Positions 20,860-33,800 of a DNA stretch of 64,000 nt are shown piece after piece. This DNA is from Plazaster borealis. Taxonomy: Eukaryota > Echinodermata > Asteroidea > Forcipulatida > Labidiasteridae. The position numbers were made by a program, and so were the translations under genes. Position 1 is the stretch's first letter. Every line of letters begins with the position of its first letter. Under the pieces are notes generated by a model. It searched no databases. It saw nothing but the letters and a program-made list of their open reading frames with translations, and was not told where the DNA came from. The stretch spans positions 6,699,501 through 6,763,500 of the forward strand of contig CM037473.1 in assembly GCA_021014325.1 (NCBI GenBank). The letters are read 5' to 3'.

Positions 20860-22244
20860 TTCTACTTTTGGCTGTTGCTAGTTGGCAGTGATTTGGTGCT
20901 TCAACACAATTTCATCTTCTTTTACCATGTAACCATCTCACCAAGTGACACAAACAAATTGAGCGAAGGTCTCGTTTACGGATTGTATTGAATATATACA
21001 TTATTATTAATATTTATGAACAAGATGAAATGAGTTTTGTTAAAACATTGTTTTGTTGTTGTTGTTTTTTTTATTACTGCAAAACTTTATTATACACAAT
21101 AAATATTAAGTTTATCCATTAGCTATTATGTGTGAAACGTCTTTAAGATCCGCTTCTCGTTTTTGCAATTTACTTTCAGTTTGGTTATGTTCATCTTTAT
21201 ACTTCAAAATTCTATATTTTATGACAACCTGTATAATAACAATATTTGAAACTATTTTATATCAATTTTTATAAATTTACAAAGTGAATTTATATTTAAG
21301 TTAGACGTAGTCCTAATTTTAAATGAATTGTTCAAAATCGTAACAAATTGAAATCGTCAAGGCCCAATTTCATAGAGCTGCTTTTTAAGCTGAAAATATT
21401 GTTCAAAAAATGTCCTGCTCAGCAAAAAATGAACAGCATGTGACAATGTGTTTTGGTTGGTTACCTCAATCTGCTAAACATAATGTTGCTGTGCTTAGCT
21501 ACATTTTGTGCTTTAGCAGCTTATGAAATTGGGCACAGAGAAGGTTGACAACAGCAATAAACATTAAATCTGAATCAATTAAAGTTTTCAATTGTATTTG
21601 AATTGTTGACCGAAAGACCTTTACGTACAATGCGGTTCACCGTATCTGTGTACAGCATAGGTTAGCAAAACGTTAGCTTCAGATAGGCCTTTGCTTATTC
21701 TCTTTGAATCACAATAATGTAGAACATCGGGAAATATTGACGAAACTGCTACCACTGATTTTCTGAATAGCTTTGACAAAAATGAAATAGGCGTCGGTGA
21801 TGTTTGGTAAACTACCACAAGCGTCGTGTAGGCCTACTCTCATTTAGTCAAATTACGTCACCATCGTTGAAACTATTTACTTTGAATTTTACAAAATTTT
21901 AAGTTTACAACTGTATGTGATTGACTGGTATTGTTGGATTATTGACCGAAAAAACATTACTGAGCAGTGTGGTAGTTCCCAGATGTTGATCTTAATGAAG
22001 TCCAAAGATTCATCTTCAATTGACTGCCAATATCACCAGAGTGATTTGTCTTGTGACATCACACATTGCTTAGCAATTTAGAATGAAACACAGCTTTAAC
22101 ATGCATTTTGGCTCTTTGAGATAAAGCCGATAGATAGTTATCGATATACGCCATCTTTATGGACATTAATTGGGTTTTGGCTTTGAGTCGCATCAAGTGT
22201 TCTACGCAGCCAAATGGTTCACCAACCAATCATGCAAGGAATTT
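20860..22244. other. Intergenic stretch between GST and RDH-like gene
   Basis: AT-rich; holds a small foldback element at 21361-21536 (GGCCCAATTTCATAGAGCTG with TATGAAATTGGGC) and a TTAAGAT-type unit near 21995-22135. No gene was seen. Confidence 0.55.
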
Positions 22245-22385
22245 GAAATTCTGTCCCCCACATAGTGAACTGTGATCAAACTTCTTCTGATAGCGCCCTC
22301 TTTTGAAGCGTCCTCCTTCAGCCCATGTTAATTTTGCATATGGGGGACAGAATCTCCGGGGGACAGATTTCCCTATGACACCGGC
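22245..22385. mobile_element. GGGGGACA-type inverted-repeat element, 3' of the RDH-like gene
   Basis: ATTCTGTCCCCCACAT and ATATGGGGGACAGAAT are inverted and enclose TAGCGCCCTCTTTTGAA; related to 9850-10030. Confidence 0.6.
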
Positions 22386-22544
22386 GCAGTAGTTTTGTAT
22401 AAACATGGAGGAATAAACCACAGCTGTGCGTCCATAAATGATCAATTATTTGCCGGCGTAAAGATGGCATACTTTACACTGTGTGACGCCCAGTGGGATT
22501 TATCTATAAATACAATTTATACTATGTCCAATATTCTCATAATT

Positions 22545-22810
22545 TCACGAGTTGGTAAGGCCCGTCATCTCAAGGCTCACTCTCCACAACTTCCTGGCCA
22601 ACTTGTCGTCCCTTGCGATTGGCGCCACTTTCTGCACTCTGCACCCTTTGAAATACTTGCCAGAATGCTTTTGCAGACCGTCGGCCACTGCGCAGTGGAT
22701 GGTTGTCTGTGCGCCCTCTGTTGACGTCTTCAAGAACAGGAATGAAATGATTGGTGCGAGGCTGCGCAGCCACCAGGCCCAGTTACGCTTGATGTCTGTA
22801 TCGATGGAAC
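22545..22810 (-). CDS. RDH-like exon 4: C-terminal segment and stop
   Basis: 266 nt. Continues HPG as [17 protein letters not shown], then [20 protein letters not shown] and [19 protein letters not shown] with TGA. Matches the C-terminal pattern of RDH11/12 proteins. The acceptor is TTTACGAAG on the minus strand. No clear AATAAA was seen close below the stop. Confidence 0.92.
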
Positions 22811-25800
22811 CTTCGTAAAGAAACCAATAAAATTAAAAATTGAGTCAAACAATAAAGTAGACAATCAGAAGCGTTGGAGAATGAGTGAAAGGCCTTCGCT
22901 TAAAAGATGTTTGAAACAAGGGTAGCTTTACATCTTCCAAGAAAGAGAATATAGATTAGTACAAAAAGCTATTATGTTTAATTTAACACTATTTTTACGT
23001 CTAATAAAGACTGAAATACATAAATTCAATGAAATGTCAACAAACTTTCAATATTTGTTTATATAAAGCCGTACTATTTGTGGAAATGGTTAATTAAAAA
23101 AGACGATATACCAATTGTAAGAGACAAAACAAGCCGAGCCTAATCCACCTAAAACCTTGCCATAACGCTATCCCTAACCACACCCTAACCATATCCCTAA
23201 CCCCATCCCTACTGCTAATCTTATCACTACCCATAAACATAACCCTTTCCCTACCCAAAATCACTAACCCTAGAGCCAACCCTAACACCTAACCCCACCC
23301 CTAAACCAAACAAAATTCCTTTTTAACCCTAACACCTATACCCTAACCCTATCCATATTACCCTAACCCTATATCCCTAACCATAACATCTACCCCTAAC
23401 CCTTTCCGTAACTCCAACCCTAACGCTAACACCTTACCCTATCCCTAACCAAACCCTAATGCTAAAACCTAACCCTATGGCCCTAATACAAACACTATCC
23501 TAACCCTAACTATAACACAATAACCCTAACAATTACCCAAACAACTAACCCTCACCCCAACAACTACCCTAACCCTAACCCTTATCCTAAAACTTAAACC
23601 CCTATCCCTAACCCTAACCCAGCCCTATTAAGCAATACAAATGCTGGACTATACTCCCTTGTAATCTTTTCAATTTTTGACCTTAATTTGATCAAAAGGC
23701 TTGACTTACCCACTGCGGGTTTTTTTTCAATTTTTGACCTTAATTTGATCAAAAGGCTTGACTTACCCACTGTGTTTTTTTTTTCTTCAATTTTTGACCT
23801 TAATTTGATCAAAATGCTTGACTTATTCATTGTGGGTTTTTTTTTTCAATTTTTGAACAAAAAATTGATAAAATTGCTGGACTTACCCCATATGATTTGT
23901 TCTATTTTTTACAAAAAATTGATAAAATTGCTTGACTTACCCCTTGTGTTTTTTACAATTTTTGACGCAGATTAAATAAAAATACTTGACTAAGGGGGCC
24001 TACCCCTTGTGATTTTTTAATTTGTTTACCAAAAATTTGATAAAATTGCTTGACATAGGCCTACTCCTTTTGATTTGTTTAATTGTTTACCAAAATGTGA
24101 TAAAATTGCTGGACTAAGGGGTACCCCTTGTGGTTTTTTTTCATTTTTGACGCAGATTTGATAAAATTGCTGGACTTACTCCTTGTGATTTCTTCAATTT
24201 TTGACCAAAAATTGATAAAATTGCTGAATATGCCCCTTGTGATTTTTTCAACTTTTTTACCAACATTTCATAAAAATGGTGAACTTACGTCTTGAGATTT
24301 TCAATGGAGACAAATTTGATAAAATTGCTGGACTTACCCCTTGTGATTATTTCATTTTTTGAGAAAAATTTGATAAATTGCTGGACTTACCCCTTGTGAA
24401 TTTTTTCACATATTTACCCAAATTTGATAAAAATGCTGGACTTATCCCTTGTGATTATTTTCACATTTTTACCCAAATTTGATAAAAATGCTGGACTCAG
24501 GCTAGGTATGTCCTTATGATTATGTAAAAAAATATAAAAAAATTATAAAATCGCTGATTTTTTCTAAATTTTACCAACATTTGATAAAAATGCCTTCCTT
24601 GTGATTTTTATTTTTTTATTTTTTTTAATTAAAAAAATGATAAAATTGCTGGACTTGCCGCTGGGGATTTTTGTTTAATTTTTGAACGAAATTTCATAAA
24701 AATGCTGGACTTTACCTTATGATTTGTTCAATTTTTGACCGAAATTCGATAACAATACTGGAATAAACCCCTGTGGGGTTTTTTTGGACCAAAATTTAAT
24801 CAAAACGCTGGACTTGAACCTTTAGATTGTTTTATTTTGTTGACACAAATTTGATAAAGACACCTATAACCCTTACCCTATCCATATAACCCTAACCCTT
24901 GCCCTTGACCTCTATAGTCCTAAACCTCACACCTAACCCTCATCCCAATATAACCATAACAATAACCCTAACCTAACATCTACTTCTAACCCTAACCTTA
25001 TCCCTGTCCCTAACCCTGTTCTTACCCTATCCCTCTATCTTACCCAAACCCTAAAAGATACCCCTGACCCTGACCCTAACCCTAACACCTAACCCTATCC
25101 ATAACCATAATCTATATTCATAACCCTAACCCTAAAACCTTAAACCAAACCGATTAACCCTATCCCTAACCCTAGCCCTAAAACATAATACCTAACTCTA
25201 TCCTTAACCCTAACCCTATTTATAACCCTAACACTAACCCTATCCATATAACCTTAAACCTAACCCTATAACCCTATCCCTAACCATAACCTACACTATT
25301 ACTGCGGAAATTTAATCACTATAGTATTAACTTGTACCGACGGCAAATAAATCTTAATTTTAAATATTTTTACGTTGTTCAATAAATAATGAAATAATCT
25401 CTAATATTTCAATGTGATGAATTTGATATCTATTACCCGTTTAATTTCTTTTATAAAGCCTATATTATGTGGAAATTTATTCAACGGACGATTTAGTTGT
25501 AATTCCCACTGACGGCAATGAACCTTTCCCCCATCACCGTTTGCCACCGGTCGCAATGTTTGTAACCAGTGACGTCAAAAGATCATCTTATCTTGTTTAT
25601 AGGGTGTCATGGCCGAGCGGTTTAGAGCATCAAATTCAAGTTCTGGTGGTTAGGTCATCGGTGTGTGGGTTCGAATTCCGGCCATGACATTTGTGTCCTT
25701 GAGCAAGATGCTTTACTATAATTGCTTCTCTTCACCCAGCGGTATAAACGGGTACCTGCGAGGGTAGAGGTTGATATTGTGTTTGAACAGCCTTCGGGCG

Positions 25801-27843
25801 CCACGGCAGCTCGGGCTGTATTATACTCCCCAGGGAGCTGAGAAAGATTAAAGGAATGTTATTGGCCCAATGACCAGGGCACCTTATGTAAAGTGCATTG
25901 ATATGTTATTGTAAAATGCGCTATATAAGAACTAGTTATTATTATTATCTATAACTCCAAACAAGGAAATGTTATAATAATAACAATTATTTTGTAAATG
26001 TTACTTACCAGGATGCAAGGCGAACACCGAGACATCTTTGCCTTCAACTGTCTTAGCCAACTCATGCGTGAACAACAAATTAGCGAGCTTGCTCCGGGCG
26101 TAGGATTTGACCCTTCCAATGTTTCCATGAATTCCTTCGTCAAAGTCAAGGCGTCCAAGCTGGTAGGCATCAGATGAGACGTTGATGACGCGGCTTGGGG
26201 AACTACTTTTCAGCTTCGTTAGGAGGAGGTTCGTGAGGAGGAAGTGACCGAGGTGGTTCACGCCAAAACTGAGTTCGTATCCCTCCGCAGTCCTAGCACT
26301 CCCGTCATTTATTACGCCTTAAAAAGTAATGGATAGAAACTACTTTTTAAATTTTTTGTTACCCATACACCGATGTATGTCAAGCACTGTATACTCAGTT
26401 CTTTCCAAAGTCATAAGTGAAAAAATTCTACAGGATATTACTCGGGTGGGATTCGAACCCTTGACAATCCAGGCCACTAGTACCTGAGTACTACTCGGCC
26501 ACCCTAGTACTCGGCAGAAATAATAATACTCGACTGGAAAGTACTTATCCTGCAACACATAATTTGCAGTATTGAAGGTGTACCTTACACGTATCTCGTG
26601 TGAATTAGCCACAACTTCGCTAAATCGTAAAGGTCGTATAAATAATTGTGTTTTTAAATCACATGGACAACTTTGTACACTTTGTGTGACCCAACATGAA
26701 ATAACAAACCTGTGAAGCTCAATCGCTCATTTGAGTTGCGAGAATACCGAAAACCCTATTTTTAAAAACTGTTTTCAAAAACTGAGTTTGGAACTCAAAC
26801 CTAATTGTTTTACTAATTTCTCAGACATAGCATGCCAGGCAACAATATTTCAAGGGAAGTTTTCCACCATTACCATCTTAGGTATCGTACACGTTTGGTT
26901 ATGACTCAAAACAAATATTAGCATAAAAAATTACTTGGTAACAAGCAACGGAGAGCTGTTGATAGTGTAAAACATTGTGAGAAACGACTCCCTGTGAAGT
27001 AACGTAGTTTTTGAGAAAGAGGTAATTTCTCACTAAAGTAATAAAAACTTCTTGCAAGAAGTTTTTATTCCTATCTGAAAGCACACAGATTTGTATAGGG
27101 TGTTTTTTCTTTCATCATTTTCTTGCAACTTCGCTAACCAATTGAGCCCAAATTTTCACAGGCTTGATATTTTATGCATATGTTGGGATACACCAAGTGA
27201 GAACACTGATCTTTGACAATTACCAAACGTGTTCAGTGCCTTTAAGACGTGCACTCGAGACAATCGTTTTTATAGCTCCATGTCGACACTTACCTGCATT
27301 ATTGATGAGAACATCTAACCTCTCCTCTGCGTTACAGAACTCCTGGGCAAACTCTTTCACCGATTCCTGGCTCGACAGGTCCAGGCGCATGAATTGCACC
27401 CCGCTGTTTCCCGTCTTCTCTCGGATATCTCTCTCTGCTGCCAGCCCTCTGGATTCGGAACGGCAAGCGAGGATAACCCTCGCGCCACGTTGAGCCAGCG
27501 CTAAGGCTGTTTCTTTTCCAATACCGGTGTTAGCGCCTGTAATGAAAATCACAGACACCAAATAGTTATATAATTGATAGGATATCATAAATGAAGAAGA
27601 ACAACTCATCCCGGTACTGCAACGTAAACCATATATGGCATAACAATTCAGTCAATGTCACACATTTCTTAAAGACAAAGAGCAGAAGTGATAATTACTG
27701 AGGACAAATTGGTTCATTCGCTCATTAATTACAAAGTGTGCTTCAGTCCAGAGAAAGTTTTTTTTCTGAAGTCCTGTTGTAAGTCAAGGAAATAAATATT
27801 TGAAGCCCCTACAGCAAAATAAATAACTAAATGAATAAATGAA

Positions 27844-27886
<43 letters not shown>

Positions 27887-30800
27887 GGAAATAAATAAAT
27901 AAATAAATAAATCGATAAATAAATGCATACATAAATAAATATTAATAAATAACATAAAATTACCATTGTTTATTTCGAATGCCGCAATACAAATAAAAAA
28001 CCTATTAATCTGCACCGAAATCCCTGAAAAACAATTGTCGTTCTACTAATTTGTACTAATTTGATGAATTTCCCACGAGTTGACCGAAAAGCATTAATGA
28101 AATCGCAAATCGATAGGAGTTAAATGAAGTAACCCTTCCCAAAAAAAGTTTTGTTGTTGAAGGTATAAGAATTTATGGCAGGCACAAAAGGTGATGCATT
28201 TTTGTAGTTTCTGTTATGTAAATTCTTTAAGCGAGCCAGCCCTTTGTACTCAGAGAACGATTTCATCCAACAATTTTGCGTAATTATAGCAAAATATTTT
28301 AGACTGAACAAGTTTTGTGCACGATGTATGCTATTATTGAGTAGCAAGTTATTACTTTTCAGTAGCAACGGGTATATTTTGTTCAGCATTTATATAAAAA
28401 CAAGGGAAATCGTTCACTGGTACTCGACACTGACAGTTATGTCATTTGTTCCTACTTCCATGCCATTCTTTTGACGATACACTCTTCATAATTACAAAGA
28501 AGTGTTTTTAATTTCGAATATTTTTAAAGCTTTGGATTAAACATAAACAAGGCTGTAACTCTTTCATTCATGAATAACGAAATTCTAGCGCATTCTGTCG
28601 ACAAAACATCGTTCATAACTGACCAATTTCCCACCATAAGATGGCCCAACTTTCAGCGTCACACTACTCAGAAGTCTACTTCACCAGTGAGAATAAACTG
28701 TCTGACACACCAGCCATCATTTTTCTCCAAGGCTAACTCTGTCAGATTGGTTTCTTACTCGAAATATGCACCGAGGTGTAGCTTTCCTCTTGCCCGGGGG
28801 CCTTACGCACTTTCCTCGAGTTCAGGAAAGTACACGTTTATCCCCAAAGGTACGCTAAATAAACGATCCGGCCCAAAAAGAATCCAGAACAGAACAATAT
28901 TATTTCAGTGGCTGAAAACTGTAAGAAAAGAACAACATGTTTTTAACCACAGACAGGGTGCATAAAAGAAAGCACTATGACCCCCCTCGAGTTATGAACA
29001 TTGGGGAAGAATGGACAATTTATGAAGGACCGGTTTCTAAATTGGGGGATTTAAGTGTTTCGGATTAAAACGCGAAATTCGATCGGTATTTTTATTGAGG
29101 ATAAATTGTGTTTGTCACAGTTTGTTACAGATTCGTTCAGTGTAATGCTATTGTTGGACGACAATTCAGCGGAGACGCGGTGAGTTCTCACGGGGAGCAA
29201 AGGGTTGGACGGTCCGCGAGTTCGCTCACTGTATTGAGCATGGAATGGTCTCAACACTTGGGGGATACGTGTGTCATTTTTTGCTCTAGTCCAAGGACGA
29301 AGTAATCTGTGGATTAAACTTGGGCCTATATTATAAGTGTATTATCAAGTAACTGGTGTGCAAGTTACAAAGAATTTGGTTGGGACGATTTTCGCGAGAA
29401 TCTTTTTCCATCTTTCTTGGTTGGCGCCGGTTTATCGCGCTACTAGCCGAGCATGCAGGCCCGTGGTCAGCTTCGTTGTGGTTTGCTCCACGTACGAGGC
29501 ATCATCAGTAGAATAACATTATAACATAACACAAGTTCTTACCATACCATTTTTCTCGAAATAATGAATGTGAGCGCTTGTACTTCAAATTTCATCTCGC
29601 GGGGATATGATGGTATATGCGCCCAGAATCCGGACACATCCTCCATATCATGGCACAACAGTGTGTCCTCTAGTTTGTGCCATTGTGAACTGAAAACGCC
29701 ATCCAAACGGCTTAGGATCACGTTTCACATTCTGTTATTCTAATAAATCCAGTAATCCTTGCTAGGGACGCTTTGCCTCTAGAGGATTATCAGGTTCTGG
29801 GTATAGTCCAATGAGTTGGGTTGCCAGCAGGCAAAACCCTTTTCCGATATAGTGTTATAACGGGAATTCGCATAAATCCCATGGGCTAAAAAGGTGCAGG
29901 CGCCAGGCGTGAAAGATTGAATGAAATTGACGTGCCCAACAAATTACCGCAGGATGGAAAAAGGGGGGGGGGAATTGCCAAACCACAGGCAGGATGTTCT
30001 TGTACAATAATATTTGGATTTGGTTGGGTTTTTTATTTTTCAGATACCAAACCTCAATCATTTTTAAAACTCTCCCACTTACTCTGTGTCACCACCTTTG
30101 TGAACTCACACACTAAAAATAGTTTAACGAAACACAAAAATGTGACCAAGTGCTAACTGTCCTGTTGACATGTTTATACTCGTCCACAAGGGGATAAACT
30201 GGTTTTGTCGCCCAAACATCACTTGAGGAAAGGAAATGAGCAGAGTGGGAACAACGATATGATGGCCAAATTTTGGCTAAGGTTAAATAATTATTAGTTC
30301 CGCACACTACAACAACAACAACAACAACACAAAAGATTGAGGGAAAATGCAAAATTATTAATGCAAAATGTAAAATGTTAAATATTTTATGATTGAAAAG
30401 GTGTCTTTTAGAAGTTGATAGGGCCTATTTCTAAAGTAGAATCAACAAAGGAAACAATTCGTCACAATTTGAGAGAAAAAAAAACCCTGCGAAATATATC
30501 TGGCATTCAACGTTGACTAGTCTTTTGAGTTTGTGGTTGTGATTGGGTGGTTGTGGATGGGTGGCTCTCACTTTCGGTACCTTATGGAGACCAAGGACAA
30601 AACAAAAAAAGGAAAATAAAAGGACTCCATAGCGAAATTTTAAAGACCGGGTGCTCCACAAGGTAATTTGTGTACAAAGTCTATGGGAAACATTTAAAAT
30701 GTCGAAAGCTTCAGACGACCCCTTAAACCCATACGAGGTGTTTAGAGCTGGAGGCACCACAGTGATCGCGTTCATTGGAAACAGTAGATCCTTGGTGCGG

Positions 30801-33800
30801 AGCTGTACCTCGGGGGTGTCTCCAATGCATTCCCACACCCTGTCCTAATCTTTATCCGTACAGCTAATCCACAAAGTCACCCATGATTCTTCAAAAGTCC
30901 AAGTAGGGAAATTTCCCATATGAGTTCATAATCTTCTAATGTGTTTGGTGTGGCAGGGTGTGCCCGAAGTTCCCGGCTCTGCTCACAGCTTCCGGCCAGT
31001 TGAACATCACAACAGATTACATGTATAAGCTTTTATAGATATAGCAAGAGCATTCCCATGTTGCCACCCATATAATGGACAAGCTTCGCAACTTACGGCA
31101 GTTGTGACTTGTTGCAGCAAGACCTTTGCAGCAAGACTTGTTGCAGCAAGACCTTTGCAGCAAGACTTGTTGCAGCAAGACCTGTTGCAGCAAGACCTGT
31201 TGCAGCAAGACCTGTTGCAGCAAGACCTGTTGCAGCAAGACCTGTTGCAGCAAGACCTGTTGCAGCAAGACCTGTTGCAGCAAGACCTGTTGCAGCAAGA
31301 CTTGTTGCAGCAAGACTTGTTGCAGCAAGACCTTTGCGGCAAGACTTGTTGCAGCAAGACCTTTGCAGCAAGACTTGTTGCACTTGCAGCAAGATCTCCT
31401 TGCATTATGATAACGAAAATCAAATCGTCCAAAACTACTACGAGGTACTCTACGGTAATGGGACGACCGATATCGGTGAAAAAACGCCAGGTCGACAGGC
31501 AAAAGTACTCAATGTGTTTACCTAATTTTCCCGGCAATTTACTAATAGAGTATCGCACGGACCACATCATAACTTCATAAACCCGAAGCAGCTGATGAGT
31601 ACGCCCTGATCAGCAATCTGTTTTCATGAGGACTGTAGAAGATGCGTCAGTCATGCTCTATTTGTTATTTCGTTGAGCGATCTTTCATGAATCGGCTGGA
31701 GTAATACCTCATCTTCAATCATGCTAAATTAATGGCATCAATTGGTCACATGTAGCTGATTACGAATAGATGAATTGATAACAACTTGCTGAGAATCTAC
31801 GGCAACCGTATTGTATACCTACTTCGCGCGCTATTTTGACTGCAGTTCAGAAAAACCCGTGTTCGTTTGAACACGGGTTTAATTAAATGTTAAGTATTTA
31901 TCAGGGTATTTGTAATTTAACATTAAATCGTCTCGAATGTGGTGGGAAATTGTATGAAGAACAAAACCAAAGCTAGGGAAAAGACGGTGGGTTAATCCAT
32001 TCCTGTTTTCAGGACGACTGGTTTGGTATTAAAACATAGGGTGATTATCTGGATTAAAACAAATATATATATTTAATTTACCAGGATGGACAAATGGTCT
32101 AACTGAATGTTTGTTCCCGTCCTTAAATGGCTACCGATTAAACGCTGAAAGACCTACCCATCCAAAGGCATTCATGAAACACCTTCAAAGCTAAGTTCAC
32201 CTTTTTTCTTCTTCTATGTTTTCACTATCAGCTAGAGAGCTCACACGAACAGAAGATCAAGAAGGATACCCGGGGGCAAATAGTCTGACGAAGCCGGCCT
32301 CCCTGAATACTGATATCACAGGAATACCAGTATCGCAACGGGACATCGATTTAACCAGTTGTGGAAGCTTCAGAAAAACTTACAAACATCACGTTTTGGG
32401 AAGTCCTACCATAGACGAGTCGGCCGAGGCCAAGGGCGAATTGACGGCATCAAAACACCACCATCGATCGCCTAGATCAGACGCTCGGTCATTTTCTGCA
32501 CAGGGGTGTCTCGGTAAAAAAAAAAAAAAAAATCAACATCTACTTTTAAGCCAAATATTATTCAAGATAGTGTGTTTTATTTTATAAATTCCATTGTTGC
32601 ACCAGTATAAGGCAGTTAGAGATAAATGTTCCCACGCACTCAATATTATTTCTAATGAGTGAAGTTGAATACGGTCGTGGCACATGAGTTTGTTGAAAAT
32701 GAAAGCTCTCGTTTAGAGGGAAGGTACACGTTGGGTAATTACTCAAAACAAATATTAACTTAAAAACTAACTTGGTATTACGAGCATTGGAGAGCTGTTG
32801 ATAGTATAAAACATTGTGAGAAACGGCTCCCTCTGAAGTAGTGTAGATTTTGAGAAAGAGGTAATTTCTCACTAATATTTTTAAAAGACTTCTAGCCAGA
32901 AGTCTTTTATTCCTATCTGAAAGCACACAAATTCGTTCAACAAGGGTGTTTTTTTCTTTCATCATTTTCTCGCAACTTCGATGACCAATTGAGCCCAAAT
33001 TTTCACAGGCTTGTTATTTTATGCTTATGTTCGGATACACCAAGTGAGAAGACTGGTCTTTGACAATTACCAAACATGTTCAGTGCCTTTAAAGGGTCTG
33101 TATACGTTTGGTAATGACTCTGACAATTAATGGCAATAAAAACTTACTTGGTAAGAAGTACAGCAGCTTTGGATAGTATAATGCATTTTGAGAAACTTTT
33201 CACTTTGGGACTGCGGTTATGGAAAAAGATATCACTTTTTATCCCCCAAAAATTGAATCTGAGAAGCGTTACTCAGATTGTGTATTCCAATTGCAGATTA
33301 TTCTTCCTGCGTGGACATAACCGCTCCAGATTTTCGGCAATATCTAAAAAACGCAACCACCTTTTGAAATGAAATTTTCACAGGTTAGTTTAATTGGTGT
33401 AGGGGGCCTCTATCTACAACTATGTAGGATTGCTACCCGACTGTGTGTGGGTGTGACAAATCATAATCACAGCATTTATTTTCAAATAGGCCCAACGAAG
33501 ATAAATAACAGATACAAATTCAATGTTAGTGTTTACCTTGAAACCCCAGAGCAGTGACAATACCACCCCACCCCCACCCCATCCCCACCACAACCATTTT
33601 ACCATCGGTTGTGTACGGAGGTCGCAAAGGCAACAAAATGACAACGTAAATACACACTATTTTTCCGTCTTCGAGTATTTGATGAAATGTTTTCAGGAGT
33701 TCGTTTTTAGAATTATGTTACTTGAAAACTGCCGCACAGCCTTGGAAAGGATTTCTCGATAAGACACTATTATTTGCAACTCCCTGTCAGACCGCATGCA

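Noticed and set aside
23645..24855. CRISPR-like array
   Set aside because: Spacing is regular but both repeat and spacer parts are related and drift together, and the host is an animal; this is a minisatellite.
25602..25690. tRNA-Leu/Ser-like gene
   Set aside because: The cloverleaf is good, but it continues into the SINE body and (ATT)n tail shared with other copies, so it is a SINE head.
27729..28015. Tyr/Ile/Leu-rich membrane-like proteins
   Set aside because: Translation of an (AAAT)n microsatellite.
31007..31580. Several long open frames over the 15-bp repeat (up to 187 codons)
   Set aside because: They exist on both strands in several frames only because the repeat unit is divisible by three.
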